From an uncultured Prochlorococcus sp. (GTDB lineage Bacteria > Cyanobacteriota > Cyanobacteriia > PCC-6307 > Cyanobiaceae), in NCBI GenBank assembly GCA_902535185.1, contig CACAST010000008.1, positions 1 through 40,189 of the forward strand: DNA of 40,189 nt, written 5' to 3'. Positions 30,636-40,189 of the stretch are shown in pieces (position 1 is the stretch's first letter; every line of letters starts with the position of its first letter). The position numbers and the translations under genes were made by a program. The notes beneath the pieces were generated by a model that was not told the DNA's origin, did not search any database, and saw nothing but the letters and a program-made list of their open reading frames with translations.

Positions 30636-31658
30636 ATGAAAATTGGAATTAATGGTTTTGGAAGAATTGGCAGATTAGTTTTAAGAGCATTATGGGATAG
30701 AGCTGATATAGAAATAACTCACATTAATGAGATAGCAGGAGATTCGAATGCCGCTGCGCATTTACTCGAATTCGATTCGGTCCATGGAAGATGGGGGAAA
30801 GATATAGAGGTCAAAGAAGAAGAAATAATAATTGATGGAAAGAAATTAGCTTACACATCTTTTAAAAATTACCTTGATGTTCCTTGGGAAAAATCTTCTG
30901 TAGATATTATTTTGGAATGTACAGGAAAGAATAAAAAGCCAGACAAACTAAATCCCTATTTTGATTCTCTTGAGATGAAAAGAGTAATAGTAGCTTGTCC
31001 AGTAAAGGGAATTGTAGCTGGAGAGGAATCACTTAATATTGTTTACGGTATAAATCAAAGTCTTTATGACCCTTCCAAACATAAATTAGTAACTGCAGCT
31101 TCCTGCACTACAAATTGTTTAGCTCCGATAGTAAAGGTAATTAATGAAAATTTCTCAATTAAACATGGCGCTATTACAACTATTCACGATGTCACGAACA
31201 CTCAAGTTCCTGTAGATTTTTATAAAAGTGATTTAAGAAGAGCAAGAGGATGTATGCAAAGTTTAATACCTACTACCACTGGATCTGCTAAAGCTATCGC
31301 TGAGATCTTTCCAGAATTAAAAGGAAAATTAAATGGTCATGCAGTAAGAGTTCCTCTACTTAATGGTTCTTTAACTGATGCAGTTTTTGAACTAAATAAT
31401 GAAGTGACAACTGAACAAGTAAATATGGCACTAAAGGAAGCTTCAAAAACTTATTTAAAAGGAATTCTTGGCTACGAAGAAAGACCTTTAGTTTCTGCAG
31501 ATTATGTAAATGACTCTAGAAGTTCAATAGTTGATAGTTTATCAACGATGGTTGTTAATTCAAATTTATTAAAGATATACGCTTGGTATGACAACGAGTG
31601 GGGTTACAGCTGCAGACTTGCAGATCTTACTGAATATGTAATCAAAAAAGAGATTTAA
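30636..31658 (+). CDS. gap3: glyceraldehyde-3-phosphate dehydrogenase (arsenate-associated)
   Basis: [18 protein letters not shown], catalytic [10 protein letters not shown]; paired with arsJ. ATG at 30636 preferred over GTG at 30630. Confidence 0.93.
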   Translation: MKIGINGFGRIGRLVLRALWDRADIEITHINEIAGDSNAAAHLLEFDSVHGRWGKDIEVKEEEIIIDGKKLAYTSFKNYLDVPWEKSSVDIILECTGKNKKPDKLNPYFDSLEMKRVIVACPVKGIVAGEESLNIVYGINQSLYDPSKHKLVTAASCTTNCLAPIVKVINENFSIKHGAITTIHDVTNTQVPVDFYKSDLRRARGCMQSLIPTTTGSAKAIAEIFPELKGKLNGHAVRVPLLNGSLTDAVFELNNEVTTEQVNMALKEASKTYLKGILGYEERPLVSADYVNDSRSSIVDSLSTMVVNSNLLKIYAWYDNEWGYSCRLADLTEYVIKKEI

Positions 31659-31669
31659 TTTATGTCTTT

Positions 31670-32929
31670 ATGAAGTTATCTAATATTCAACAATATAGTG
31701 TTGTAACAGCAAACTATTGGGCGTTCACGCTTACTGACGGCGCACTAAGATTATTAGTTGTTGGTCACTTTCATGAGCTAGGTTACACAACTCTACAAAT
31801 TGCTTTACTTTTCCTTTTTTATGAGTTTTTTGGAATAATTACTAATCTTTATGGTGGCTGGATAGGAGCAAGATATGGATTAAGGCTTACTTTATGGATT
31901 GGGACTATCCTGCAAATCATCGCTCTTTTTATGCTTATTCCAGTTAAGGAAGATTGGCCAGTAATTTTTAGTGTTGCATATGTTATGGTTGCTCAAGCAG
32001 TTAGTGGGATAGCAAAAGATTTAAACAAAATGAGTGCTAAAAGTGCTGTTAAGACAGTATTTCCAGAGACAAATGATGACAATGATACTGGCCAAAAACA
32101 ACTTTTTAAATGGGTTGCTATTTTAACTGGATCCAAAAATGCTCTTAAGGGAGTTGGCTTTTTCTTGGGTGGACTTTTATATAAGTTATTTGGATTCAAT
32201 AATGCTGTAGGAATTATGGGTTTTGGTCTCTGCTTAGCCTTTTTATTGACATTAATTTTGCCTGGAGAAATTGGCAAGATGAAAACCAAACCAGCTTTTA
32301 ATGATCTTTTTTCAAAATCAAATGCAATAAATATTCTTTCAGTAGCAAGATTCTTTCTTTTTGGAGCAAGAGATGTTTGGTTTGTTGTAGCTCTTCCAGT
32401 ATTCCTAGATATGGCATTTGGTTGGGGCTACATGGAGATAGGATTATTTCTTGGGGCATGGGTAATAGGTTATGGAATTGTTCAGGCTTCGGCCCCAGGA
32501 ATTAGAAAGATGTGGGGCCAGAAAGAAAGTCCAGATCGTAAAGCTATCCAATTTTGGAGTGCCGTATTAATGGTCATACCATCACTGATAGGAGTCGCAT
32601 TATGGAGAGAAAGTTCTCCATCGATAGCAATAATTTTAGGACTTACTATTTTTGGATTTGTTTTTGCAATGAATTCCTCCACACATTCTTATATGATTTT
32701 GGCCTACTCTGATAATGAAAAAGTCAGTTTAAATGTTGGCTTCTATTACATGGCAAATGCTGCTGGAAGACTAGTTGGAACATTACTATCTGGCTTACTA
32801 TTTATGATTGGGAGAAATCCGAGTATTGGCCTTCAATATTGTCTTTATTTTTCATCACTTCTAATATTATTATCTTGGATTTCGAGTCTTAAATTACCAT
32901 CAATCAAACAAAGCTTATCATCACTATAA
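31670..32929 (+). CDS. arsJ: MFS transporter ArsJ (organoarsenical efflux)
   Basis: YWAFTLTDGALRLLVVGHFHELGYTTLQIALLFLFYEFFGIITNLYGGWIGARYGL: ArsJ-like; directly after GAPDH gene. Confidence 0.88.
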   Translation: MKLSNIQQYSVVTANYWAFTLTDGALRLLVVGHFHELGYTTLQIALLFLFYEFFGIITNLYGGWIGARYGLRLTLWIGTILQIIALFMLIPVKEDWPVIFSVAYVMVAQAVSGIAKDLNKMSAKSAVKTVFPETNDDNDTGQKQLFKWVAILTGSKNALKGVGFFLGGLLYKLFGFNNAVGIMGFGLCLAFLLTLILPGEIGKMKTKPAFNDLFSKSNAINILSVARFFLFGARDVWFVVALPVFLDMAFGWGYMEIGLFLGAWVIGYGIVQASAPGIRKMWGQKESPDRKAIQFWSAVLMVIPSLIGVALWRESSPSIAIILGLTIFGFVFAMNSSTHSYMILAYSDNEKVSLNVGFYYMANAAGRLVGTLLSGLLFMIGRNPSIGLQYCLYFSSLLILLSWISSLKLPSIKQSLSSL

Positions 32930-32959
32930 AAACTAATTTTTAGAAATTAGAATATTTAA

Positions 32960-34186
32960 ATGGCAAAAATATCCTTAATTGAACTTGCAAAAATTTTTCT
33001 AAAAATTGGTATTTTCAGTTTTGGAGGACCATATGCTCATATTTCTTTATTCGAAGATGAACTTATAAATAATAAAAAATTAATCTCAACACAATCTTTT
33101 GAAAAAGGTATTGGTTTATGTCAATTGCTTCCAGGGCCAATATCCACTCAATTAGCAATATATATAGGCCTTAAAATTAATGGTTATCTTGGTGGATTGA
33201 TATCCGGTATATGTTTCATTATCCCAGGATTCATTTCGGTATTAGTTCTTAGCTTTTTTTGGCAAATTTATTCAGGATCAGAATTTCTAAATGATTTAAT
33301 TTATTTTAATCCTCCTATTATTGCAGGAATAATTTTTTCATTTTCATTAGTTCTTTTAAAAAAAAGATTAAAGTTAGATCGAGTATTATTCTCTAGCTCA
33401 ATCTTATTTCTACTTATATTTGCAAAATATAATAGTATCCAATTTCCTCTCATAACAATTCTTACTATTGCAGGTTTGATAAATATTTTCTTACAGAAAT
33501 GGAAAAATATTTTTTATAGCTTGGTTCCTTTATCTATATTTTCAACAACCTCATTTTTAACTAGCTCAATCTTTTTGTATATTGCCAATTTTTATGATTT
33601 TTTAGAGCACTCTACAAACTCAAAGTTTTTAATAAATTATCTTAATCTGTTTTTTTTCTTCTTCAAATCGGGACTTTTTATTTTTGGAGGGGGACTAGTA
33701 ATCATTCCTCTAATGAGTGATTATGTTGTCTCACAAGGATGGTTAACAAATAATGAATTTATAGATGGGATAATGATTGGCCAGATAACACCTGGTCCTG
33801 TCTTATTAACTACAAGTTTTATTGGATACAAAGCTGGGTTTTCGGTCGGAGGAATAAATGAAGCTTTAAAGTATTCATTTATATCAACTTTTGCAATTTT
33901 TTTACCAAGTTTTTTATTGATTTTTGTTTTTGGAAAAGGCTTCATAAAAAACAGAATTAAATCGATTAATTACTTTATCGAAGGAGTAATCAATACAATT
34001 CCAGGAGCAGTTATTTTCTCTGGCTTTAATTTAATTGAATATAGTTTTTCATCAAAATTCTTTTTAATTAGCTCTATTTTTATAGTTTTAATCTCCACAC
34101 TATTATCTTTTTTTAAAATAATTCCAACCTACATACTTATTCTTTTTTCTTTAATATTAGGTTTATCAAAATATTTGTTTGCATAA
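32960..34186 (+). CDS. chrA: ChrA family chromate transporter
   Basis: Duplicated domains with [17 protein letters not shown] and [17 protein letters not shown], and [10 protein letters not shown] / [14 protein letters not shown] motifs. Confidence 0.92.
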   Translation: MAKISLIELAKIFLKIGIFSFGGPYAHISLFEDELINNKKLISTQSFEKGIGLCQLLPGPISTQLAIYIGLKINGYLGGLISGICFIIPGFISVLVLSFFWQIYSGSEFLNDLIYFNPPIIAGIIFSFSLVLLKKRLKLDRVLFSSSILFLLIFAKYNSIQFPLITILTIAGLINIFLQKWKNIFYSLVPLSIFSTTSFLTSSIFLYIANFYDFLEHSTNSKFLINYLNLFFFFFKSGLFIFGGGLVIIPLMSDYVVSQGWLTNNEFIDGIMIGQITPGPVLLTTSFIGYKAGFSVGGINEALKYSFISTFAIFLPSFLLIFVFGKGFIKNRIKSINYFIEGVINTIPGAVIFSGFNLIEYSFSSKFFLISSIFIVLISTLLSFFKIIPTYILILFSLILGLSKYLFA

Positions 34187-34187
34187 A

Positions 34188-34214
34188 AAAAGGAGGAAAT
34201 AAATTCCTCCTTTT
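34188..34214. terminator. bidirectional intrinsic terminator between chrA and pstS
   Basis: AAAAGGAGGAA-ATAAA-TTCCTCCTTTT, 11-bp perfect stem between convergent genes. Confidence 0.85.
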
Positions 34215-34232
34215 AAATATTTGTCTTACGGT

Positions 34233-35207
34233 TTATTTACCGATTCTTTTTACAGCAGCTCTTGACTTTTCAAGAATTTCACCTTTTAAGGGGACAAAAC
34301 CAAGTGATGGAGCTTTATCTTGATACTCATCACTTAATAATGTATTAAATGCTTGTTTGATTGCTTTAGTGTTTTTACCATTACCTTCTTCATAGGCAAG
34401 TATCCATGTCAATGAAGCGATAGGGTAAGCTCCGCTAGCTGTAGGATTTGGATTCTTACCAGCAAGATTTTCATCTAAAGTAATACCATTGAGAGCCTTA
34501 GCTCCTGCTTCTACAGATGGTTTTAGAAACTGGCCTGAGAGATTTTGAAGTGCAGCAGCTTTAACATTACCCTTAATGTAGGACTGGTTAACATAACCAA
34601 TTGCGCCATAAGTGTTTTGAATAACACCTGCTACTCCAGAATTACCTTTAGCCCCAACACCAGCAGGCCATTTTACAGACTTACCTGTGCCTAATGTCCA
34701 AGTTTTCGAAAACGCTTCCATGGAGTTTGTAAAAGCTTTAGTTGTACCTGATCCATCAGAACGATGAGTCCAAGTCAATTTTCCAGGAGCGCATCCAACT
34801 TCCTGCCAATCGCTTATCATACCCATTGCGACTTGAACTGCCTGCTCTTGAGTAAGTTTCAAGTCGCAATCGTAGTTATAACCAAAAGCGATAGTTCCAC
34901 CAACCATAGGGATCTGAACTAAACCTCTAGTGACTTTTGCTATGTCCTTGTCTTTCATAGGATCGTCAGAAGCACCAAAGTTTACAGTCTCATCAATAAA
35001 TGCTTTTCTTCCAGAACCAGAACCAACAGCTTGATAATTTACTTTTGGACCTCCATCATTTGATAAATCTTTGAACCATCTAGTATAAATCTTGGCAGGG
35101 AAAGATGCTCCTGCTCCACTTAACCTCACTGAAGAAGTAGAGGTTCCGCAAGAAGCAACTAGAGTCATTGTTGAAGCTAATAAAAGAGCTTTTTTAGCTA
35201 ATTTCAT
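34233..35207 (-). CDS. pstS: phosphate-binding periplasmic protein
   Basis: GAGASFPAKIYTRWF...GSGSGRKAFIDETVNFGASDDPM...RSDGSGTTKAFT; lipoprotein signal LVASCGTS. Start at 35207 (MKLAKKALLLAS) fits a signal peptide better than the listed 35276. Confidence 0.96.
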   Translation of the reverse strand: MKLAKKALLLASTMTLVASCGTSTSSVRLSGAGASFPAKIYTRWFKDLSNDGGPKVNYQAVGSGSGRKAFIDETVNFGASDDPMKDKDIAKVTRGLVQIPMVGGTIAFGYNYDCDLKLTQEQAVQVAMGMISDWQEVGCAPGKLTWTHRSDGSGTTKAFTNSMEAFSKTWTLGTGKSVKWPAGVGAKGNSGVAGVIQNTYGAIGYVNQSYIKGNVKAAALQNLSGQFLKPSVEAGAKALNGITLDENLAGKNPNPTASGAYPIASLTWILAYEEGNGKNTKAIKQAFNTLLSDEYQDKAPSLGFVPLKGEILEKSRAAVKRIGK

Positions 35208-35434
35208 TGTTGAAATGATCAAATAATAGACTCCATCTTTATAGCATTTAATTTGGAAGCCAATGCTCTTTAACATTAAATTTATCTTTTAATTAATTAG
35301 TTCTTAATCCTCTCTTAAACTAAATCCTGATCAGAGCCTTTTTCGTTTGGTTTTAAAAATATTGAAATAAAAACTTAAAAAAATTTTTTACTTTGATTGA
35401 TAATAATTTTGAAATTTGTCGAAAATTCTCTTTT

Positions 35435-35464
35435 AATTTAAGAAGAGTTTAAGGTTTGTTTAAG
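35435..35464 (-). promoter_or_regulatory. Pho box (three 11-bp-spaced half sites)
   Basis: AATTTAAG-AAG-AGTTTAAG-GTT-TGTTTAAG on +, i.e. CTTAAACA-AAC-CTTAAACT-CTT-CTTAAATT reading towards pstS. Confidence 0.75.
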
Positions 35465-35484
35465 TTTTTTTTTTGAGCTTAATC

Positions 35485-35522
35485 CTTACTCATTTCTTAA
35501 CCTTAATTAGTTTTCCTATAAA
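35485..35522 (+). promoter_or_regulatory. possible porin promoter with Pho-box-like repeats
   Basis: CTTACTCA-TTT-CTTAACCT-TAA-TTAGTTTT followed by TATAAA at 35517-35522, about 35 nt before porin ATG. Confidence 0.4.
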
Positions 35523-35555
35523 AGGATATATATCCATTTTTACGTGTTGAGGTTC

Positions 35556-36704
35556 ATGAAACTTTTTAAAAGCTTGCTTGTAGCTCCTGCAACATTAGGT
35601 CTTTTAGCACCTATGTCTGCTACAGCAAATGAAGTCACTATTAGTGACTTTACACCTGCAGAACAACTTGCCATTACTAACAGTCGTATAGACGGTTTAG
35701 AGGCAAGATTCAATAATATTGAAGCTGGTAGTTTTTCAGAGACTACTACTGCATCATTTAAGGCTATTATGGCAATTGGTGCTGTAGATGGTAAAGGTGT
35801 TACTACATCAGTAACTGGAAGTTCCACCACAAGAAATGACGATATCGATTTCGCATACAGTTTCCAAACCAAACTAAAAACTAGTTTTTCTGGTGATGAC
35901 AGCTTAAGTGTTGCTATTGATTCTGGTAATGCAGCTAAAAACGCTGATTTTGCAGTTGGTGAATTTGCTGGCATTGATCAAACAGGGGACCAATTAAAAA
36001 TTGATGGTGTTGCATACAAATTCCCCTTAGGTGATAACATCACTGTTCTGGTTGGTGACGGCCTTGACGCCAGCAAGCAGTTCACAACAGCTTGTGTTTA
36101 CGGTGGCCCAAGTGACACTCTAGATGATTGCGGTAATGTAAATGCCAATGTTGACGAGGGTGGTGCACACCTAAGTTTTGAGTATGATTTTGGCAACGGC
36201 TTTACTGCTGCTTTAGGTTATGCGGGTGATGAAACTGGGCTTGGTACTAAGGAGAATGTTGATGGTTACGCCGCTAACGTCGCATACACAGCTGACAGCT
36301 ACGGTCTTTCTTTAACTTACGGAAATGTTGAAGATGGTATCGACAATGATACATACACAGCATTAAACGGTTACTATTCGTTTGATAATGGTATAAACGT
36401 CAGTGCTGGTTATGAATTCGGCTCTCTTGATAATGCGACATCAGATGCTGACGAAACAGAGGCATTCTTCATTGGAATCAATGGTGAAGTTGGAGCAGGC
36501 GAATTAGGTGCTGCTGTAGGTACTTATGGATCAATGACAGAAGCCTCAAGCGTAATGCCTGAAAGGTTAATGTATGAAGCATATTATTCATACCCAGTAA
36601 ATGATGGAATGACAATCACTCCACTTATTTACACTGTTGAAGCAAAAGATGCTACTGATTTGGATGAAACTGGAATCATGGTTAAAACATCATTCAGCTT
36701 CTAA
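35556..36704 (+). CDS. outer membrane porin (phosphate-cluster porin)
   Basis: MKLFKSLLVAPATLGLLAPMSATANE signal, coil-like LAITNSRIDGLEARFNNIEAG, Gly/Asp-rich beta strands, C-terminal MVKTSFSF. Confidence 0.85.
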   Translation: MKLFKSLLVAPATLGLLAPMSATANEVTISDFTPAEQLAITNSRIDGLEARFNNIEAGSFSETTTASFKAIMAIGAVDGKGVTTSVTGSSTTRNDDIDFAYSFQTKLKTSFSGDDSLSVAIDSGNAAKNADFAVGEFAGIDQTGDQLKIDGVAYKFPLGDNITVLVGDGLDASKQFTTACVYGGPSDTLDDCGNVNANVDEGGAHLSFEYDFGNGFTAALGYAGDETGLGTKENVDGYAANVAYTADSYGLSLTYGNVEDGIDNDTYTALNGYYSFDNGINVSAGYEFGSLDNATSDADETEAFFIGINGEVGAGELGAAVGTYGSMTEASSVMPERLMYEAYYSYPVNDGMTITPLIYTVEAKDATDLDETGIMVKTSFSF

Positions 36705-36740
36705 GTCTAAATTTAATTTAGAAATCTTACACACATTAAA

Positions 36741-36767
36741 AGACCTGCAATTAGCAGGTCTTTTTTT
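36741..36767 (+). terminator. intrinsic terminator of porin
   Basis: AGACCTGC-AATTA-GCAGGTCT followed by T tract. Confidence 0.92.
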
Positions 36768-36907
36768 GCTTTGGTTAGCCATTGAGGAAAGGGATACTTA
36801 TTGGGCAGATGACCTAAAAAAGGCAGTATTCTTTTTGCAAGAGAGGGGTTTTGAATTTAAAAAAATTTTTACAGAAAAATATTGTCCTAATATTTTTTAA
36901 ATTTTTC

Positions 36908-38064
36908 CTATAAATCTGTATTAAGACAAGGAAAGATAGTTTCAAAAATTGCTCCACCATCCTTATGATTAAAAGCCTTTATAAAACCTTTATTGTTATT
37001 GATTATTTTTTTTGTTATTGAAAGACCTAAACCACTTCCACTTTTCTTGAATTTAGTCCTTGATGGATCACCTCTATAAAAACGAGAAAAAATATCATTA
37101 AATTCATTTTCTTCTAATCCAATCCCTTTATCTCTAACTCTCATAACAACCGAGCTATCTCTTTTAAAAATTTCAATTTGAATTTCTTCATTAGCAGGGG
37201 AATAACGAATAGCATTATCCAAAATATTTATAAAAGCTCTTTTTAAATTTTCAATATCTGCAGATATAAAATATTTTGTTGGTATCAGTAGATTTATTTT
37301 TATATCTTTTTTTCTGCAAGTGGTTTTAAGGTTTGCCAAGATTCCATCACTAAATCTGAAATAGATATTTTTTTATTTCTATTAAAAGCCTCGCTACTTT
37401 CTAGCTTAGAAAGTTCTAAAGTTTCTTCGACCATTTTTCTTAGTCTTTTAGATTCTTTCTTAAGTCTTTTAACAAGATATTTATCTTTCTTTGATACTAC
37501 TGCTTCCAATCTTTCGCCTATCAAAATAAGAGATGTAAGAGGTGTTTTCAGTTCATGAGACACATCATTGATTAATTGATTCTGTCTTTTTTTTATGGAT
37601 TCAATTGATAATTTACTATCCAACAATATTAAATAATTTTTTTTCCTTGCTCTAACAATATTTACAGAAATGGGTTCCCCCGAAATGGTGCAATCTAGGC
37701 TGATTGGGAAATCTTTTTTTCTTGAATATAAAATCTTATTTCTTAGTACTTCGAGCTCATTAATATCATTAATTGCTTTTCCAATAACATCTTTATATTT
37801 AATAAACTTAATGAGAGATAAACCTTTCTGATTGATAAATTTTATTGTTAGATCAGATGACAAAATCATCCATCCTTGAGATGAATAATCTAACCAAGAT
37901 AAAAGTTGCTGTGGTTTAACTTTATCAAATGGAAAATCAAAAATTTGTTGGTTCTTATTTTTAGTTAATTCAATATTTTTATTATTTTTTGAAAATCCTT
38001 TAACCTTGGTTTTCCATTTCTCATAAAAGAAAGTTAATACTTCTTGTAGTGTTTTCATTTTCAT
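36908..38064 (-). CDS. phoR: PhoR phosphate sensor histidine kinase, split by a -1 frame change (N-terminal part 37300-38064; C-terminal ATPase part from 36908)
   Basis: N-terminal frame has PAS and HisKA (NDVSHELKTPLTSLILIGERLEAV) ending ...LKPLAEKKI*; C-terminal frame has DIKINLLIPTKYF...FINILDNAIRYSP...GIGLEENE...GSGLGLSITKKII (HATPase). Junction at G-A7-G (37306-37314). Confidence 0.85.
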
Positions 38065-38789
38065 CCAAACTTATAGCCAAAACCTCTAACAGTTTTAAGA
38101 AACTTTGGAGCAGAGGGATCTTCTTCTAATTTCTCTCTGAGCCATCTAACATGAACATCTACCGTTTTAGTATCACCAATAAAGTCAATTTCCCATATTT
38201 TTTCAAGTATTAAATCCCTTGACCATACTCTTTTTGGATTTTTCAAAAATAATTCTAATAGTTTAAATTCTTTGGGAGATAATGTTATTTCTTTATCAAA
38301 AGAAGTTACCCTGCATTCTTCCAAAAACATTTTTATATGATTAAACTCAATGATAGTTTGTGTTTTGTCTATATATTTCTTATTACGTTTAGATCTTCTT
38401 ATTAATGCTCTTGATCTGGCAATTAATTCATTTAAACCAAAAGGTTTTGTTAAATAATCATCAGCACCAACCTCTAATCCAAGAACCCGGTCTGATTCAT
38501 TATCTTTAGCACTCAAAATTAATATAGGTGTATAATTTTCTTCATTTCTTATTTTTCTGCATAACTCTAATCCATTAAGACCCGGCAACATCAAGTCAAG
38601 AATTATAAGGTCTATATCATTTTTATTATTATCGCCAATAAAATCTGAGGCACTTAAACCATCTTTAAAAGTTAACACTTGAAAACCTTCGCCTTTCAAT
38701 GATTCACTTACTGTCAGCCTAATACTCTTATCATCCTCTACAAGAAGAATTTTTGAGCCCTGCAAACTTTTATGATCTTTAGTAGCCAT
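38061..38789 (-). CDS. phoB: PhoB-type response regulator
   Basis: Receiver domain (LLVEDDKSIRLTV...LIILDLMLPGLNGLEL...ILSAKDNE...GADDYLTKPF) and winged-helix DNA-binding domain; overlaps phoR by ATGA. Confidence 0.95.
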   Translation of the reverse strand: MATKDHKSLQGSKILLVEDDKSIRLTVSESLKGEGFQVLTFKDGLSASDFIGDNNKNDIDLIILDLMLPGLNGLELCRKIRNEENYTPILILSAKDNESDRVLGLEVGADDYLTKPFGLNELIARSRALIRRSKRNKKYIDKTQTIIEFNHIKMFLEECRVTSFDKEITLSPKEFKLLELFLKNPKRVWSRDLILEKIWEIDFIGDTKTVDVHVRWLREKLEEDPSAPKFLKTVRGFGYKFG

Positions 38790-38980
38790 TTAAAGTTCCA
38801 TCAATTTTATTTTATATAATCAAATTTATTTGATGTAATTATTTCATATTTACTTTACATTCAATGTTTTTTTATCTGGTCTTATTAGCTTTTTAATTTT
38901 TCCTTAAACCTGTTTATTTAATATAAAAATGCTTCTTTAATTTTCCTCACACGAACATATTAAAGGAGCAAACTTTTCAT

Positions 38981-39334
38981 CTACTCCCAGCCTTTTTGTG
39001 CATTTTGAATAATCCATTGTGAAAGAACCTTATCCTCTCCTTCCTTCAATTTATTTTTATAACCCTTCATAAAACCAATCCCATCATTAGCAATTTTTGA
39101 TATTGAATATATATCTGCAATTCCTCTTTTTTCAAGGTCGGAAAGTTTTAATGATTTGGATCCTTTTAGAACGACTGATCCACCTCTTACATGACAGCCC
39201 GCACAAACATTTTTAAAAATTGTTTCTCCATCTCTAATATCAGAAGCCATTAGAAATCTATTTTGCAAAGAGGTTTGAAAGATAATTATTAAAGTTATTA
39301 CAGGAATTACGAATAGGAATTTAAATATTTTCAT
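38981..39334 (-). CDS. cytochrome c6-like protein
   Basis: Signal peptide; CAGCH heme motif (VCAGCHVRGG), GIGFMKGYKNKL axial Met region; start at 39334 (MKIFKFLF) likely. Confidence 0.85.
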   Translation of the reverse strand: MKIFKFLFVIPVITLIIIFQTSLQNRFLMASDIRDGETIFKNVCAGCHVRGGSVVLKGSKSLKLSDLEKRGIADIYSISKIANDGIGFMKGYKNKLKEGEDKVLSQWIIQNAQKGWE

Positions 39335-39388
39335 TAGATTTATTCCACCCACAATCAATTTAGCAATTAATTCCGAACCTCAATCAAT

Positions 39389-40189
39389 CTATTTTAATAA
39401 CTCTACTGCTACGACAAGATTACCTAATAATCCGTTCAAAATATTTAGTTGTTCTTTACTGCCAAATGCTATTAACACTTGACCTGGCTGAAGTATGAAA
39501 TTACCTCCAGGATTGGTAAACAACTTTTCATTTTCTTTAATGGCTAATATTTTTGCACCACTTTTTTTTCCTATTCCTAGTTCAGAAAGTGATCTTTTCT
39601 CTGCTGTTTCAAAAAGACTAATATCATTACTTAATTCAAATTCTTCAATCTCACATTCACTTCCTGCAAGCAGATCAAGAAAGTCAATAGCAATAGGTCT
39701 TAAAGCCATTGATGCCATTGCTCTTCCTGCTGCGATATAAGGGCTTACAACTATACTTGCTCCAGCTAATCTCAATTTACTTGCGGCCTCTTCAGTTCCT
39801 GCTCTTGCAATTACTCTTATAGAGCTTCTTATACCTTTAGCACTTAAAACAACATATAAATTCGCAGCGTCATTAGGTAAGGTAACAACCAAGCTTTTAC
39901 ATTTTTCTAATCCTGCTAGTTTTAAAGTCTCATCAAGAGTTGCATCAGCACAAAGCACTTCTAAACCATTTTCTTCAGCAATCTTTTTTCTATCTTCATC
40001 GCTCTCAACAACGATAATTGGGATATTTTGCGTTTTTATCTGATTAGATATTTCCTGACCTACCCTCCCATATCCGCACAAAATTACATGATTTTCCATT
40101 TTTCTAAGAAGTCTTTTAAAACGTAATTCGTTTACTCTTTGAAAATAGCCGGATTCGAATAATCTAACAGCTTTTTGAAAGGTAAATTG
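39389..40189 (-). CDS. TrkA-N/Kch-type potassium channel regulatory protein, partial (runs off right edge)
   Basis: HVILCGYGRVGQEISNQ Rossmann motif, TrkA-C-like end; the frame stays open upstream of the listed start (QFTFQKAVRLFESGYFQRVNELRFKRLLRKMENHV...). Confidence 0.85.
   Translation of the reverse strand, partial: QFTFQKAVRLFESGYFQRVNELRFKRLLRKMENHVILCGYGRVGQEISNQIKTQNIPIIVVESDEDRKKIAEENGLEVLCADATLDETLKLAGLEKCKSLVVTLPNDAANLYVVLSAKGIRSSIRVIARAGTEEAASKLRLAGASIVVSPYIAAGRAMASMALRPIAIDFLDLLAGSECEIEEFELSNDISLFETAEKRSLSELGIGKKSGAKILAIKENEKLFTNPGGNFILQPGQVLIAFGSKEQLNILNGLLGNLVVAVELLK

Noticed and set aside
35540-35974. 144-aa ORF antisense to porin
   Set aside because: Overlaps the porin signal peptide and strands; shadow ORF.
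36637-36900. 87-aa ORF overlapping porin 3' end
   Set aside because: Starts in an alternate frame of the porin and runs through the intrinsic terminator; unlikely to be translated.
37254-37267. Palindrome ATATCTGCAGATAT inside phoR
   Set aside because: Coding sequence in a conserved HATPase region; likely chance, though near the frameshift site.
38945-38955. TCCTCACAC resembling part of the Yfr1 sRNA motif
   Set aside because: Too short and no flanking stem-loops or terminator; not supported as Yfr1.

Overview
AT-rich window from a marine picocyanobacterium, most likely high-light-adapted Prochlorococcus (inferred from gene content: PcyA, PetN, SipA, Thf1, DevBCA-like exporter, Pho cluster). 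Left part (about 1-13.4 kb): housekeeping and photosynthesis genes (tsf, rpsB, glycosyltransferase, ABC exporter with membrane fusion protein, pcyA, two M16 peptidases, sipA, ftsH, clpP, thf1, petN). Middle part (about 13.5-20.1 kb): accessory-like stretch of tiny orphan ORFs plus a ribbon-helix-helix protein, a DUF2130 protein with a possible nuclease core, and a stand-alone IF2_N-like protein. Then a tightly packed four-gene ligase-associated DNA repair operon (beta-CASP exonuclease, ATP-dependent ligase, Lhr-like helicase, metallophosphoesterase; 20.1-25.9 kb). Right part (27-39 kb): phosphate/arsenate cluster (pstBAC, arsR, GAPDH, arsJ, chrA, pstS, porin, phoR, phoB), followed by a c-type cytochrome and a TrkA/Kch-type protein. 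Strongest hunt results: (1) phoR is split exactly at an A_AAA_AAG slippery heptamer, so a -1 shift restores the full kinase; (2) a 24-bp perfect palindrome overlaps a TTGATA-N18-TATAAT promoter between arsR and gap, a candidate ArsR operator; (3) an interleaved inverted-repeat pair (H-type pseudoknot) in the rpsB leader; (4) an 11-bp-periodic TTAAG Pho-box array between pstS and the porin; (5) the ligase-associated repair operon. All identifications are by reading the sequence and family knowledge; no searches were run.
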